Notes under the pieces: generated by a model
The model's database searches: none
Told to the model about the DNA's origin: nothing
Seen by the model: only the letters and a program-made list of their open reading frames with translations
DNA from: Sycobia sp. Sy_11
Taxonomy: Eukaryota > Arthropoda > Insecta > Hymenoptera > Epichrysomallidae
Direction: 5' to 3'
NCBI GenBank assembly: GCA_018907035.1
Contig: JACCIC010000063.1
Coordinates: forward strand, 1,982,501-2,046,500
DNA: 64,000 nucleotides
In this document: positions 49,923-63,706 of the stretch, piece by piece
Layout: every line of letters begins with the position of its first letter
Numbering within the stretch: position 1 is the first letter of the stretch
Program-made: the position numbers and the translations under genes

Positions 49923-51440
49923 CATGTATAAAGACAAGTTTAATATTCACAATTTTATCAATAGCAATTTTTTGTCAATGGCTTGATTTTATATAACGAT
50001 TGTGACGTATGCTACGAAGCGTAGTGTTAGGACATCGACTACACGATGGCAGATTGTAATGAAGAATCCATGCGCAGTGGCATCCATATATAACTCAAGA
50101 TCGATATAATCTCTTGGATGACTGGACGAGCAAGTTCAGAGGTTTCTGTTTTTGTAACTTCTCGTTGTATTCAATTATTAGAAACGTTACCCATGTGACA
50201 CGATACAATAGAAAGAGTTTCTCAGTTCATCCAATGTATTATTTTCGACAGATTAATATTATATCAATCTTTTTTAACTATGTTCGTTTAAGGGTGAACA
50301 CATATGTGTAACGTACTTTATTAATTAAAGTAATAGTCACTCATTTTACATGGAAATAACATTATTCTTGGTGAAAAATATTAAACCTTGCTTTGAAGTT
50401 CGACTAAAGCGTTCGAAATACATTAAGCCTACTTTTATCATATGCTTTTCATCCTGATATAGCATTACCCTTGCGTTCTACTTACTCCTGATCTCTTTGT
50501 TCTTTCGCGTCACTGTACGGAATTTTCCAGAATTATATATTATATAATACATATATACAGGGCAATTCGAAATTGTTGACGAGTTAGTCGCTGTATATAT
50601 CTATAGTATATATGTATTAGCGCGAAAAAGTTGAGAGGGAAGCCAATTTCTCAATGCAAATATATCGGTGTGGTAGTTGCGGGGTGTCGAGATATAGTGT
50701 GCGCGCGGATGCATAGAACCGGACATTGGACGCGGTATGAGAGGGGGAAGGGCTACGGCGATGGCGAGCCTTCTGAAAATCCCCCGAGGGTGGTATGCAA
50801 ATAGAAAGCTGTTACACGCGCGGTGTTCGCCTCGCTCACTTTGCTGAGTCGACCATGGCCCGAAAGGAGGGATGCAAGGGCTCGCGCGCGCGGCGTCAAT
50901 TCTTCTATACTATATATATATATATATGTGGTGAGTGCGCACAGAGTGTGCTGCAAAGCCGGGAGGAGAGTGAAAGCGATAGAGGGGTATTTCAACCTTT
51001 CTTTTTCTCGGAGTATCATCTCATTCACTGTAGCTTTTAGCCCGCGATTCTCGTGCTTCGCTTCCTCTTCGACTCGCAGCCGTCTCTTATTCTACTCAAA
51101 CCCCTTTCCACTTCTTTCCACTTCCCTCCCATTTTACTCCGAAAAATGAGATTCATTCAATGTCATGTTTGGTTTTTCCTCTTTTGAGCTTCTTGTTTTC
51201 ATTCCACCTTCCGACCCCGACTCTCTTCTAACACCTCGTCGATCCTCTTTTTTTCCGTCACCTCTACAACGATTATGTGTCCCGCTTTCATCGAGTCAGC
51301 AGAAGGAAGCCTCGTTTTTCAAGCCGTTTTCCGACTGACACGTTTTCATTATTGGCGTGAAAAATAATTTAAAGTACGCGTACCATACAGTCACTAGGTA
51401 ACTGGTTCTTTTTTTCTTACTTTTTTTAATACTCATTCCT

Positions 51441-51494
<54 letters not shown>

Positions 51495-51755
51495 CTCGTC
51501 TTCTTCTGCCCTCCGCGGTGTCAATGCTCTACATTGGCTTCTCTAAGAATTTTCCCTATTCGCAGCAAATAAAGGCGCCTTCCTTATCGTCCGCGATGTG
51601 AATATTGTGCGGTCGGCCGTTAGTTTTAAGATCTTATCGTTCACGATAATCTGGACATGAGCTAAATTTCAATTTAAGAGAGTTTCAAGAGAGGAAGCAT
51701 ATCTTGTATATCTGTATATTCGTATATAGAATTTTCAACGACATAACTATACTAC
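49923..51755. other. No recognised gene; CpG-rich island
   Basis: The segment 50690-51640 is GC-richer, with a CT tract at 51446-51491. Open frames at 50753-51149 on both strands are Ser/Arg-rich and not recognised. The segment 49980-50690 is AT-rich with nothing supportable. Confidence 0.4.
51446..51491. repeat. (CT)n microsatellite
   Basis: A CT tract in a GC-richer block. Confidence 0.9.
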
Positions 51756-53508
51756 CCCGTGTAGAAATTCATTCTTGAATCTCACTAGTATCGGGTTAGT
51801 TTCCCTTATGAAATGTTAGGATCGAATGGGCTTAAGTTTTGCTAGGTATACTTAGTTAGAAACTAGACAGAATCTAGTCAGAAAATCAAGAAATTGAAAC
51901 GATTTATATATTATTCTATGTTTGTTTCCGCACTTGTAAGGTCTCGACTAGAAAAGGCATCGTCCTTTCCAATATTAGAAAATAATCATGAAATCTAACT
52001 AGAATCCCAATAGAAAGCCTAACCATTTTCTTACCCGTGCAGAAATATACTAGGCATATTCCTAGTTTGGGCTAGATTATAGTCAGTATTACTGATGATT
52101 TCCTCATGTAGGTAATACTCGCCAGATCCGAGTTAGATTTACCTACGATCATCTAATAATCGTCTTATATTAATTATCACTTTCTCGAATTTATTCAGAT
52201 TTGCTTATCTTTTATTAATGTTAGAAAGAAATACGTGTTTTCACTAGTCAAAATTTTACAAGTAGGAAACTTAAGGAAATGTTTAGGCTTTCCATCTTGG
52301 ATCTAATCACATTTCCTTAACTTCTTCCTATTTTGGAAAGAATGACGTTTTTTTAGGCGGAATCTGCCAAGTAGGAGAATTAAGGAAATGGTTAGACTTT
52401 CTATTTTGAATCTAGTTATATTTCCTGAACTGTTTCTAATATTGGAAAGAACGATGACTTTTCTAGTCAAGACCTTACGAGTACGAAAATTATATATTAT
52501 ACACACACGCACGCGCGCGCTCGTACCTTTTTTAATATAAATGAATACATGCGCACGCGCGCGCGCGTGTATGTGTCTGTGTGTAATATCTAAACCCGTA
52601 GATCTTTCCAACATGGGAAAGAATTTAAAAAATTGATTTACTATATATGTTTTGTCTTGTGTTTATAAAATTATAATATGATTTTAAGTGCTGTACGGTC
52701 ATATGCAAAATATTGTATAGTAATTGCATATCGCGTTTTAGCATAGCGCATAATGCGTTAGCTTGTGAATCGTAGGGTCGTTGATTCGATACTCAGCGGA
52801 AGTCGAAATTTTTTTCATCGAAATAAAATAATTTATACGTTCAACAGAGGTGTTTAACATTAAAATTTACAATAATCAGTGTATAAAAAATATATTAATA
52901 ATTATTAATTGTTAATTGTAAATCGTAATACGTAATAATGCATATAGAAAATAATTTATAAATTCTATTTAAATGGTATGCGTTACCTAAATATGTAAAT
53001 ACATTTTTTATTTTAATTAAATAATAATTAAAAGAGCTAAAAAATTATTTACATAATCGAGGAAACAAAATTGAAACAATATATAAATCGTCTTAATTTC
53101 TAGATTTTCTGACTAGATTCTGTCTAGTTTCTAACTTGTTAAAATTGGGACAAATCAGAACTAGGATCAGACTAGATTTCCCTTCTGGATCCGAACATTT
53201 AATAAGAAAACTAAACCAATACTAGTTAGATTTGAGAATGAATTTCTACACGGGAGGGCGTTCGTCTTCACTTGTAAAATTTTCACTGTAAAAAACACGT
53301 ATTTCTTTCTAACGTCAATAAAAGATAACCAAATCTGAATAAAGTCGAGATAGTAATAATTAATATAAGACGATGATTAGATGATCATAGGGAAATCTAA
53401 CTCGGATCTGACGAGTATTATCTACACGAGGAAATCGTCAGTAATACTGACTAGGACTAGATCCTGCGGACTAGAACTAGGAATATGCCGAGTATATTTC
53501 TGCACGGG
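51756..53508 (-). mobile_element. TIR transposon family, copy 8 (outer, interrupted)
   Basis: This minus-strand copy has its CCCGTGTAG end at 51756 and its CACGGG end at 53508. The interior is much reduced. After about 280 bp it is interrupted at 52034 by a complete plus-strand member of the same family, and it resumes near 53255 with the last 110-bp repeat and left TIR. The tRNA-like cassette of the outer copy is deleted. The flanks show AC or TA (left, depending on a fourth C) and TA (right). Confidence 0.8.
52034..53254 (+). mobile_element. TIR transposon family, copy 8b (nested)
   Basis: A complete plus-strand copy lies within copy 8, from CCCGTGCAGAAATATAC (52034) to CACGGG (53254). It has the 110-bp repeats (52190-52480), a CA/CG simple stretch (52498-52590) and a tRNA-like cassette (52740-52815) whose B box has drifted to TTGATTCGATAC. 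The flanking dinucleotides TA and AG do not match. No coding capacity. Confidence 0.85.
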
Positions 53509-53954
53509 TATATCTCACTTGTTATATAATGTTCATTTCCTTCATTATCTTTTTAATTATGGCATAGTACTTGAACGCCCATTACGAATTAATTTTTATA
53601 TACGAATAATCAGGCAATTTATCAAAACCGCGACTGTATTAAAAATACATTCAAGCACTTGTGAAAGTTGAAATAAAATGATTACAGTAACCACGGCGGC
53701 AGACTCAATTTCACCGTATTTAAATGAACGTAATCTAAAAAAGAGGGAGAGAATAAATGATCAGGTAGATAAGAGCGGCCAAGGAAACGAATCGCATATG
53801 TGCGTAACTCCGAGGAAAGTTTATAGACAAAGAACAAACGAAAATAAGAAGGACATGCTCGCTGCGTAGAGGGAGTCCCGGGCGAATTTAAATTATCATC
53901 TCCCTCTCTCTCTAGTTCTCCTCTTTTCTGTGTTTGAATTAGAGGTAGAAAAAG

Positions 53955-54023
<69 letters not shown>

Positions 54024-54609
54024 TGGAGTTGGGGGAGCACCTAAAAGCCTAAATTACACCAAGACGTTGCCTCTTCGCTGAACTCCGCTGCATCGGAATT
54101 TCTTTATACACGATCTATCGTTATGCGCGCATATGATTGAAGAAATTCGTGACTTCGCGACATCGACTCGTCGGTATTGTGTTCTCTTTCTTTTAAGCAG
54201 CTTTAAGTTAGATGCGAGATCTAATTTTTTGACGCACATCCATAAAGAGATTTACCGGCTTTTTTGTTGAATATATAATTTATATGCAAAATTTTCAAAA
54301 CAACACTGTTTTCGTTTATATACATTACACGTTTCTAGAAATTTTGTCATACGACTTTTTACTGCCACGGTATGTAGTTCGGATCATTTGGAAAAATTGT
54401 CCAACGAGAATTCTATAAGTTATTATTAGGGGTCCATTTGAATGGTTTAAAGATTAGGTTATAACAATATAATAATGGCCGAGACTTTGTACATGGTTTT
54501 TTTCAGCGAGGCAGGTAAAATTTATCTAGCACAGTGGTTTGTCTAGCGGTAATAATTCTTTTTTATTTAAGCCACCCTTAAAAATGTGCATAATAATACC
54601 GAAGAAGGC

Positions 54610-54675
<66 letters not shown>
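53509..54675. other. No recognised gene; GA and TA tracts
   Basis: A GA tract lies at 53961-54021 and a TA tract at 54617-54675, the latter leading into Helitron H2. Short frames at 53678-53869 and 54054-54239 have no recognisable domain. Otherwise AT-rich unique sequence. Confidence 0.4.
53961..54021. repeat. (GA)n microsatellite
   Basis: A pure GA tract in unique DNA. Confidence 0.9.
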
Positions 54676-54676
<1 letters not shown>

Positions 54677-54949
54677 TAGCATCCCCCGTCTCGGCTTCGC
54701 CCGAGATAATAATTTAACCGATTTCATAAACAATTCAATAATATCTAAGTAAAAAGTACGCTTATATATACAAATCTATATTTCTATAAATAATTAACCG
54801 TAATTTATCTATCGTCGCTTCTGTATAAAAAGCTGCTTCAATGTAGCGTCCACTTCAAAAAGTTGATATTTTGCCGACCATTTTATACAATATATATATG
54901 CATATTAAATACGGCTTCGGTGGAAAAATTGTACTTTTGAGTTCGAGCG

Positions 54950-55500
54950 GTAGAAAAAGATGTGCAAGTGCCTCGAGACGACGTTTACAGAGAGCATCAT
55001 TTTCGGACTATAGGAAATGTCTCAGCACGACTCCTATAGAAAGTTTTGTGTTGGGGAGGTAGAATACAATGTCTAGTTATCCCGGGATTACTCTTACTGG
55101 GAGTGTGCGTATTCGAATGATAGAATACTAATCTCGTCATACCTGGACATCGTCTTCTACCGTCCGAACACGAAATTCCCCGTAGAAGTTGTTCCATAAC
55201 ACCTGGAAATCGCATTCTATCATCCGAACACGAAACTCCCCGTAGAAGTTGTCCCGACATACATAAACAAGTACCTAAGAGTACCTTCCCCACACGAATT
55301 TTGCCATAGAAGTTGATTTCCTCATATCTGGACGTCGTTTTCTATCAACTAAATATAATATTCCCCGTAGAAATCGCTCAGAGAGACCTAGACATCGCAT
55401 TCGATCATCCGAACACACAACTGCATATATAATTCGTCTTGAGGCAACGGGATATCGTAATCAACCAACCGTACATGTCAATACAATATTTCTCAGTAGA
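54950..55500. repeat. Inverted 60-bp minisatellite arrays inside Helitron H2
   Basis: This is the same unit as in H1. Units before about 55130 are in one orientation and units after it in the other, marked by CCCCGTAGAAGTTGT repeats near 55190 and 55250. The conserved switch point shows that the inverted layout predates the spread of the two copies. Confidence 0.7.
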
Positions 55501-55898
55501 ACCCGTATTTAAAATGTGTATATATAATATGTACAATATAATATACATACAATATATATTACATATTTCGTATATTTTCGTTTTTTCAATTAAATACCGT
55601 GAATATTTTCGTGGTGATACCAACTGAAATTCAAGCAAAACGGTATGGTGAATAGCATATTTTTTAAGCAGACGATGGATATTTCCTTTTTATGCAGAAG
55701 AGACGATATATTATATGTATAGTTTCGAGGTAGTTGGTAAAAGAACCCTATTTTGCAATCATTTCTTTTGTTCAAACTAAAAAAAAAACAGTTTCTTGTC
55801 ATAATTCTGAAGTTAATATAATTTATAAAAACAAAAATATAATTGTCGTCACAAATTATATTCAGTATGATTTGGCTACAGAACCATTTTATAAAAGA

Positions 55899-55902
<4 letters not shown>

Positions 55903-55949
<47 letters not shown>
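55903..55949. repeat. (GA)n microsatellite, first internal copy
   Basis: GA tract in the first half of the internal duplication of Helitron H2. Confidence 0.85.
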
Positions 55950-55952
<3 letters not shown>

Positions 55953-56664
55953 CCCACGTAAGAGAAAATAAAATTTACAAAAATCAAAAGATAAGAAGAA
56001 GTAGAAGTCGTTCGGAAAGACCTAGATATCGTATTGTACCGTCACAACACGAATCTTCCCATAGAAGTTGATTTCATCATACCTGGATCTCGTTTTCCAT
56101 CAACTAAATACAATATCGCCCGTAGAAATCGCCCAGAGACACCTGGGCATCGCATTCTCTCATCCGTACACACAACTGCGTATAGAAGTCGCCTTGAAGC
56201 AACGGAATATCGTAATCAACCGCCCATACACGTGAATACAGTATTACTCAGTAGAAACCGTATTTAAAATATGTATATATAACTGTACAATATAATATAC
56301 ATATACTTTTAATATTTCCGTTTTTTCAATTAAATACCATGAATATTTTCGTAGGGATGTTATCTGAAATTCAAGCAAAATGTTGGTATGTGCATAGCAT
56401 ATTTTTTAAATAGGCGATGGATATTGTCTTTTTATGAAGAAGTGACGATATATTTTATTTATATATATATAGTTTCAAGGTTGTTGGTAAAGAACCCTAT
56501 TTTGCCATCATTTCTTTTGTTCGAACTAAAAAAAACATAGTCACTTGTCACAATTCTGAAGTTAATAGAAAGTATAAAAATAAAAGCATAATTTGTCGTC
56601 ACAAACTATATTCAGTATGGTTTAGCATACAGAACCATTTTATAAGAGAAGGAGAAAGAAAGAC

Positions 56665-56666
<2 letters not shown>

Positions 56667-56728
<62 letters not shown>
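56667..56728. repeat. (GA)n microsatellite, second internal copy
   Basis: GA tract in the second half of the internal duplication of Helitron H2, longer than the first. Confidence 0.85.
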
Positions 56729-56731
<3 letters not shown>

Positions 56732-57124
56732 CCCACGTAAGAGAAAATAAAATTTACAAAAATCAAAAGATATCCATAAGGTAAAGAAACATTAACTAAA
56801 GAACAAAATTAACCTAAAGAACAAAAAAGGTAATACCGACTAACCTTACACCTTCTTTGGGATACGAATCCCAAAGGTGGATATAAACATTCACTTGAGC
56901 TGGCCTGGTATTAATACTTTAAGCCGACTACATTAAGTTGATGTTCGTGATTTAAGACGCCACCTAGTGGCCGCTGATGAAACTGACCACTAAAACTGTG
57001 ATCTTAATTTATTGTTAGAATTAAAATGATTTTCAAGAAAAAACATACTCAAATTTCAGAACAATCGGTTCAGTAGTTTTTTCGGTTATCGCGTACAAAC
57101 AAAAACACGCTTTGTCTTTATAAA

Positions 57125-57127
57125 TTA

Positions 57128-57187
<60 letters not shown>
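57125..57187. repeat. (TA)n microsatellite
   Basis: A TA tract at the 5' boundary of Helitron H2. Confidence 0.9.
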
Positions 57188-57193
<6 letters not shown>

Positions 57194-57849
57194 GGACATA
57201 TATACCTGATCACTTTCGCAACCGTCGCTCCCGCGAGTAAACCCGAAAATGTTTATATACTTCACTTTAATATTTGGCTTGCTCTCCTTCCTTTTTCTCC
57301 TATCCTTGATTCTCCTCCTCCTCCTAGCATTCCTTTCTGTTCCCTATGCTCTCTGGCCTTCCCGTTAACCGACTGGCCATTCTGTATAAATAACGAGTGG
57401 CGCCAGGATAGAGAGGCAAGCCTCAACTGTTGCACGGCATGCAGCGAAATTGCCCTCTCTTGCTTTTGATGCGATAAGAGTTTTTATACTCTCTTTTCAA
57501 TTATGCAAACGCAAATAACTGATCTGCCACCATCTGACCGCAACGAATTTCGTGCGCTCTTCTCCCCACCCTCTCGCGCCTTCCAGTTCACCTTTCCTTA
57601 TTACTCCCGGTCCTTTCTCCTCCCCGTATATTATCCGGCATATGCGTGCCGACGCTGTTGAATTATCGACCAGTGTTCTTCAGTAGATATTTTTAGTGAT
57701 TGAACAAGGCGCCGGGGAATGAGCAATATCGGGCGCACCATCGAGAGGGAATGACTTCGGCGGCCTCGCGCGCATGCTCTCAAACTTTTCATCCAGACGT
57801 GATAAACGCGCTGCTGCCTTATTTATTTTTAAATGCATATATATGCATA
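57188..57849. other. No gene recognised; GC-richer unique DNA
   Basis: An open frame at 57185-57469 starts in the microsatellite and continues into a Pro/Ser/Leu-rich stretch without a known domain. Nothing else can be supported between the Helitron and the foldback element. Confidence 0.4.
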
Positions 57850-58505
57850 TATGTACATGGGTCGAGAAAGAAAAGTTATATGTAAATATCAAATCAATTT
57901 TTGGCAAATGCGAATAGTTTTTGGGCTACGCGCCAGTGTCCATCAGCGAATCAGGACCCAGAGATCTTGGCTAGCGCTCGTGGGCCTGGAAAAGGAAAAA
58001 TTAGACGGAACTATTGACGAAGAAAAAAACAAAATTGTTGGATCTGTCCATGAAACGGCCTAAGTAATACGCAGGCTAACACCGCAGCTATAAACCCGAC
58101 CTTTTTTTATATTACTTCTTATATTACTCTCTATCTAATCTTTGTGTATAAACGAGGGGAGCTGGTATATGTCTCTCCGTTTGTCAACAAACATTGAAAA
58201 GAGAGACGTTCTCAGCGGAAGTCTTGAGAAGTGGTGTCAATAAAGGTCAGTTTTTCAAACTGTGCTATGGGCTGCGTATTAGTTAAGCCGTGCCATCGAC
58301 AGACCCCACCATTTAGTGTTTTTTTTCTTCGTCAATAGTTCCGCCTAGTTTCTCCTTTTCCAGACCCGCGAGCGCTGCCCAAGATCTATATGTCCTGATT
58401 GTCTGATGGATACTGGCACGTAGTGCCTTGCGAAACCATTCGCAATAGCTCAAAATGATTTGAATTTATACATAACTTTTCCTTCTCGATCCCATCGTCA
58501 TACGT
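57850..58505. mobile_element. Foldback element, full copy
   Basis: About 650 bp form a long imperfect inverted repeat centred near 58173, with arms of up to 300 bp. GGTCGAGAAAGAAAAGTTAT (57860) faces the complement of ATAACTTTTCCTTCTCGATC (near 58490). AGATCTTGG with TGGAAAAGGA near 57962-57990 faces the complement at 58350-58390. A partial copy lies at 3828-4330. No protein is encoded. It could be a MITE or foldback transposon; the class is not determined. Confidence 0.78.
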
Positions 58506-58734
58506 TGATCACTTATTTCAGAAAGACCGTGTACACACACACACACACACACATATTTATATTATAGATCATTACATTTTAGAATTTAGCTTATATTTCA
58601 TAAGCTTATATTTCATTTCGAAAACAATGTAGTTTATACGAATTAAATAGCGTTAATAGTGACTAAACAGTAAAAGGGCCACAAGTTGCAAACGGGTTTA
58701 TACATACACATATTTATATATATATATATATATA
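58506..58734. other. Short unique stretch with CA and TA tracts
   Basis: A CA tract (58534-58553) and a TA tract (58716-58734), the latter immediately before TIR copy 9. No gene. Confidence 0.6.
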
Positions 58735-60120
<1,386 letters not shown>

Positions 60121-60471
60121 TATATATATAAATTTATAGCTTGTGGCTATAAATCAAGAACATTGAAAGAAAAACAAAGCAACATCAGTTGGCGTGAAGG
60201 TCCAAGTGTGTGTTTTTCTCAGAAAGAGAGAGAGAAAGAGAGAGCGGGAGAGAAACGTCGGTGTTAATTAAATGAAACAGATACTGGCCGCATGACATCT
60301 AATCTCAAAAAGGCACAATATCCATCTATGGATCGGTCAGATTCTCGGTGCGCCCTGTCACTCGTCGTTTCCTTCGCGATCAGCGCATCCCAAGGCTCTG
60401 TGTCTAGAGTTAGATTGAATCGTTCCTCGAGACTGATTAAGTAAATCGACTTGACAATCCACTGTATCTGT
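60121..60471. other. No gene; possible Copia end region
   Basis: A short AG-rich tract (60220-60255) is followed by unique GC-balanced sequence next to the truncated Copia RNase H. It might hold LTR sequence, but no paired LTR is found to test this. Confidence 0.3.
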
Positions 60472-60479
60472 CTATAAAT

Positions 60480-62362
60480 ATATATATTGATATTTAATAT
60501 CTATATGTTTTGATCGCTTATGATTACTTGGATTATTCGCTATACTTATACAACCGTTATTATCTTCATAAATTACAATCGGCTTCATGATTTTAATTTC
60601 TATACTATTTATTAAAGACTTTAGCCATAATGCTTCTTTAATACCTTCAAATAAAGCTATAAAGCCACATATTCTGCTTCTGTTGAAGAAGCTGCTACAG
60701 TCTTTTAGTATTCCATCAAATGGTGCATTTTTCAAATAACTTAAATAAGTAGCCTGTAATACTTTTTCTATCAGTACCTTCACGACCACCCTAATAAGAT
60801 GTAAGATAGCCACTTAAAATATTTTCACTGTTGCGTTTTTTATAAGTTAATTATAAATTCATCGAACCTTTCAAATATCTTAAAACTCTTTTTAGGCATG
60901 TCCATAGTTCTGTATTATTTTTATTTGAATATATACTTAGAATATTTATTGCTGTACTCAAATCTGGCCGCGTACAAACCATTACATACATGAAGCATCC
61001 GATAAGATTTTTGCAATGGACGTCGTATTGTTATCTGAATTTAAATCAATATAATTTATTTTATTTTCGAGTGGTGTGCTTACAGCATCACATTCACTCG
61101 TGTTAAAGTTATTTAAAATCGTTTTGATATATAAACTCTGATCAAGAGTAATTACATCATTATTTCTTTCAATTTTTATTCCAAGAAATAGTTTAATTTC
61201 TTTTAAATTTGTCATTCTGAATTTATTCATTAAATAATTTTTAAAATTATTCATTGTTTGAATATAGGCTGTAACGATTACTAAGTCATCTACGTAGAGT
61301 ACAACATATATATTCTTAGATATTTTTCCTTTATTTAAAATATAAATGCAGCGATCAACTAATGAATTTTTAAAACCATTTACTACTAATGTTTAATCAA
61401 AAGTTTCAAACCAACATCTTGCTGCTTGTTTCAATCCATATATCGCTTTATTTAATTTACAAATTTGATTTGTTTTATATTTAATTCCTTCAGGATTTTT
61501 CATGTAAATTACTTCCTGCAATGAACCATTAAAAAAGGCAGTTTTTACATCCATATGGTGAATAAGCAAATTATATTGATTTGCAAACGCATTGATTAAT
61601 TTAAAACTTGTAATTTTTACTACAGGAGCAAAGGTCCCATTATAATCAATTAAATATTTTTGATTCAAACCACCAGCAACAAGACGCGCTTTATATTTCA
61701 ATGGTCTTCCATGTTCATTATTTTTAATAGCGAATGCCCATTTGCAATCTATAATTTTTTTATTTTGTGGTTTGGAGACTAGTATCCAAGTTTTATTGAA
61801 AAAATATGAATTTAATTCATCTTTCATTGATGCTTGTTTCCATTTTTCTATATACATATTATTTTAAATATCATTGAAATTATTGGTAATTTCACAGTTT
61901 ACTGATTGTGCACACAAAAATGTAATTTATTTCTTCATAAGAAATTCTTAGTTCAACTTTGACTCTATCACTTCTTAGATTTGTAATTACTTTCTTTGTA
62001 TTATATCTATCATTTGGAAATTCTGATTTCAAATTCTAACTGATTGCAATTATCTATTTTTATTATAGATTTAATAGGCTTGTTCAAATTTTCATTTGAC
62101 TTTCTGTCTATTTGCAAATCTTGTTATTAATTTACATTTTTCTTAGATTCGTTTTCTAGAAATCTTTCTAAATTTCCATTATCAGATTTTTGAGGCTCTA
62201 CTGATTTATTATGAACATCGTGCTCATCAGTTTTCTTGGAATTTTCTATTACAATTCCTTTCACAAATTTTTCTGATTTTCCATTATTAGATTTCTGAGG
62301 CTGTACTGATTTGTTACGAACATCACGTTCATCAGTTTTCTTGGAAGTTTCTATTACAATTC
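60480..62362 (-). pseudogene. Copia retrotransposon pol on minus strand (main part)
   Basis: Reading leftwards, a variable linker (61860-62362) is followed by the reverse transcriptase (61290-61857): [60 protein letters not shown] and an intact YVDDLVIVT box near 61290. Then come LFLGIKIERNN and RNase H (60480-60820) with EALWLKSLIN, YEDNNGCISIANN and KRSKHIDIKY, where it is cut off. Frameshifts near 61390, 60980 and 60700 inactivate it. TIR copy 10 inserts between this part and the integrase piece at 63707. Confidence 0.9.
62150..62362 (-). repeat. 105-bp tandem duplication within Copia linker
   Basis: Two units 105 bp apart (CCATTATCAG at 62176, CCATTATTAG at 62281) are about 90 percent alike by eye. 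The period equals 35 codons, so the coding frame is kept. The second unit is cut by TIR copy 10 after CTATTACAATTC. The first unit shows the uninterrupted CTATTACAATTCCTT. Confidence 0.75.
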
Positions 62363-62825
62363 CCAGTGCAGAAATATACTCGGTATATCTCTAGTTTGGG
62401 CTAGATCCTAGTCAGGATTACTGATGATTTCCTCGTGTAGGTAAATCTCGCCAGATCCGAGATAGATTTCCCTAAGATCATCTAATAATCGTCTTATATT
62501 AATTATTACTTTCTCAACTTCATTCAGATTTCCTTATCTTTTATTGATGTTAGAAAGAAATACGTGTTTTCACTAGTCAAAATTTTACAAGTAGAAAACT
62601 TAAGGAAATTATCAGGCTTTCTATCTTGGATCTAGTCAGATTTCCTTAACTTCTCTCTATTTTGGAAAGAATGGCGTTTTTCTAGGCGGAATCTGCCAAG
62701 TAGGAGAATTCAGGAAATGGTTAGACTTTCTATTTTGATTCTAGTTAGATTTACTCAACTTTTTCTAATATTGGAAAGAACGACGTCTTTTCTAATCAAG
62801 ACCTTATGTGTACGAAAATTACATA

Positions 62826-62914
<89 letters not shown>

Positions 62915-62923
62915 CGCGCGCGC

Positions 62924-62995
<72 letters not shown>

Positions 62996-63706
62996 TATAA
63001 ACACCCGCAGATCTTTCCAACATGGGAAAGAATTTAAAAAACTAATTTCCTATGTATGTTTTATCTTGTGTTTATAAAATATTCTTATATGGTCTTAAGT
63101 GCTGTACGGTCATATGCAAAATATAGTATAGTAATCCCACATTGCGTTTTAGCATAGTGAATAATGCGTTAGCTTGCGAATCGTAGGGTCGCGTGGGTTC
63201 GATACTCAGCAGAGGTCGGAATTTTTTTCATTGAATAAAATATTATATGTTCAGCAGAGGTGTTTAACATTAAAATTTACAATAATCAGTGTATAAAAAA
63301 TATATTAATAATTATTAATTGTTATTGTAAATCGTAACACGTAATAGTCATATAGAAAATAATTTATGAATGCTAATTAAATGGTATGCGTCACCTAAAT
63401 ACCTAAATATATTTTTTTATTTTAAATAAATAAATATTAAAGAGTCAAAAAATTATTGACTTAATCGAGGAAAGAAAATTAGAATAATTTATTATTGGCT
63501 TAATTTCTAGATGTTCTGACTAGATTTTGTCTAGTTTCTAGCTTGGTATACCTACCAAAATCTAAGCTCGTTCCCTATTAAAAATGCTATTAAAAGTGGG
63601 ACAAATCGGAACTAGGATCAGGCTAGATTTCCCTTCTGGGTCCGAACATTTGATAAGGAAATCTCACCTGATACTAGTTAGATACGAGAATAAATTTCTA
63701 CACGGG
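62363..63706 (+). mobile_element. TIR transposon family, copy 10 (inserted in Copia)
   Basis: A full plus-strand copy from CCAGTGCAGAAATATACTC (62363) to CACGGG (63706). It has the 110-bp repeats (62500-62800), a TA/TG/GC/TA microsatellite (62830-62995) and a tRNA-like cassette (63150-63228). It interrupts the minus-strand Copia gene. Comparison with the neighbouring Copia repeat unit gives TC as a 2-bp target duplication. No coding capacity. Confidence 0.9.
63150..63228 (+). ncRNA. tRNA-like Pol III cassette in TIR copy 10
   Basis: The A-box-like TAGCATAGTGA, B-box-like GGGTTCGATAC and seven-T run (63222-63228) are all present, with two extra bases before the B box. Same interpretation and same limits as in the other copies. 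Confidence 0.45.

Larger units (their letters stand above)
54676..57131 (-). mobile_element. Helitron copy H2 (non-autonomous, internally duplicated)
   Basis: On the minus strand the 3' end has the hairpin CTCGGGCGAAGCCGAG, ten bases and then CTAG followed by T (54676), the classic Helitron terminus. The 5' end lies near 57131, after the conserved GTTCAGTAG block, with a TA tract beyond. The interior has inverted 60-bp minisatellite units (54950-55500). A segment of about 0.77 kb (roughly 55310-55990) is repeated at 56060-56775, each with its own GA tract. There is no Rep/helicase. Confidence 0.78.

Noticed and set aside
57833..58063. A 76-residue frame with GLEKEKLDGTIDEEKN
   Set aside because: It lies within one arm of the foldback palindrome, and the matching arm and second copy do not keep it as a coding frame.
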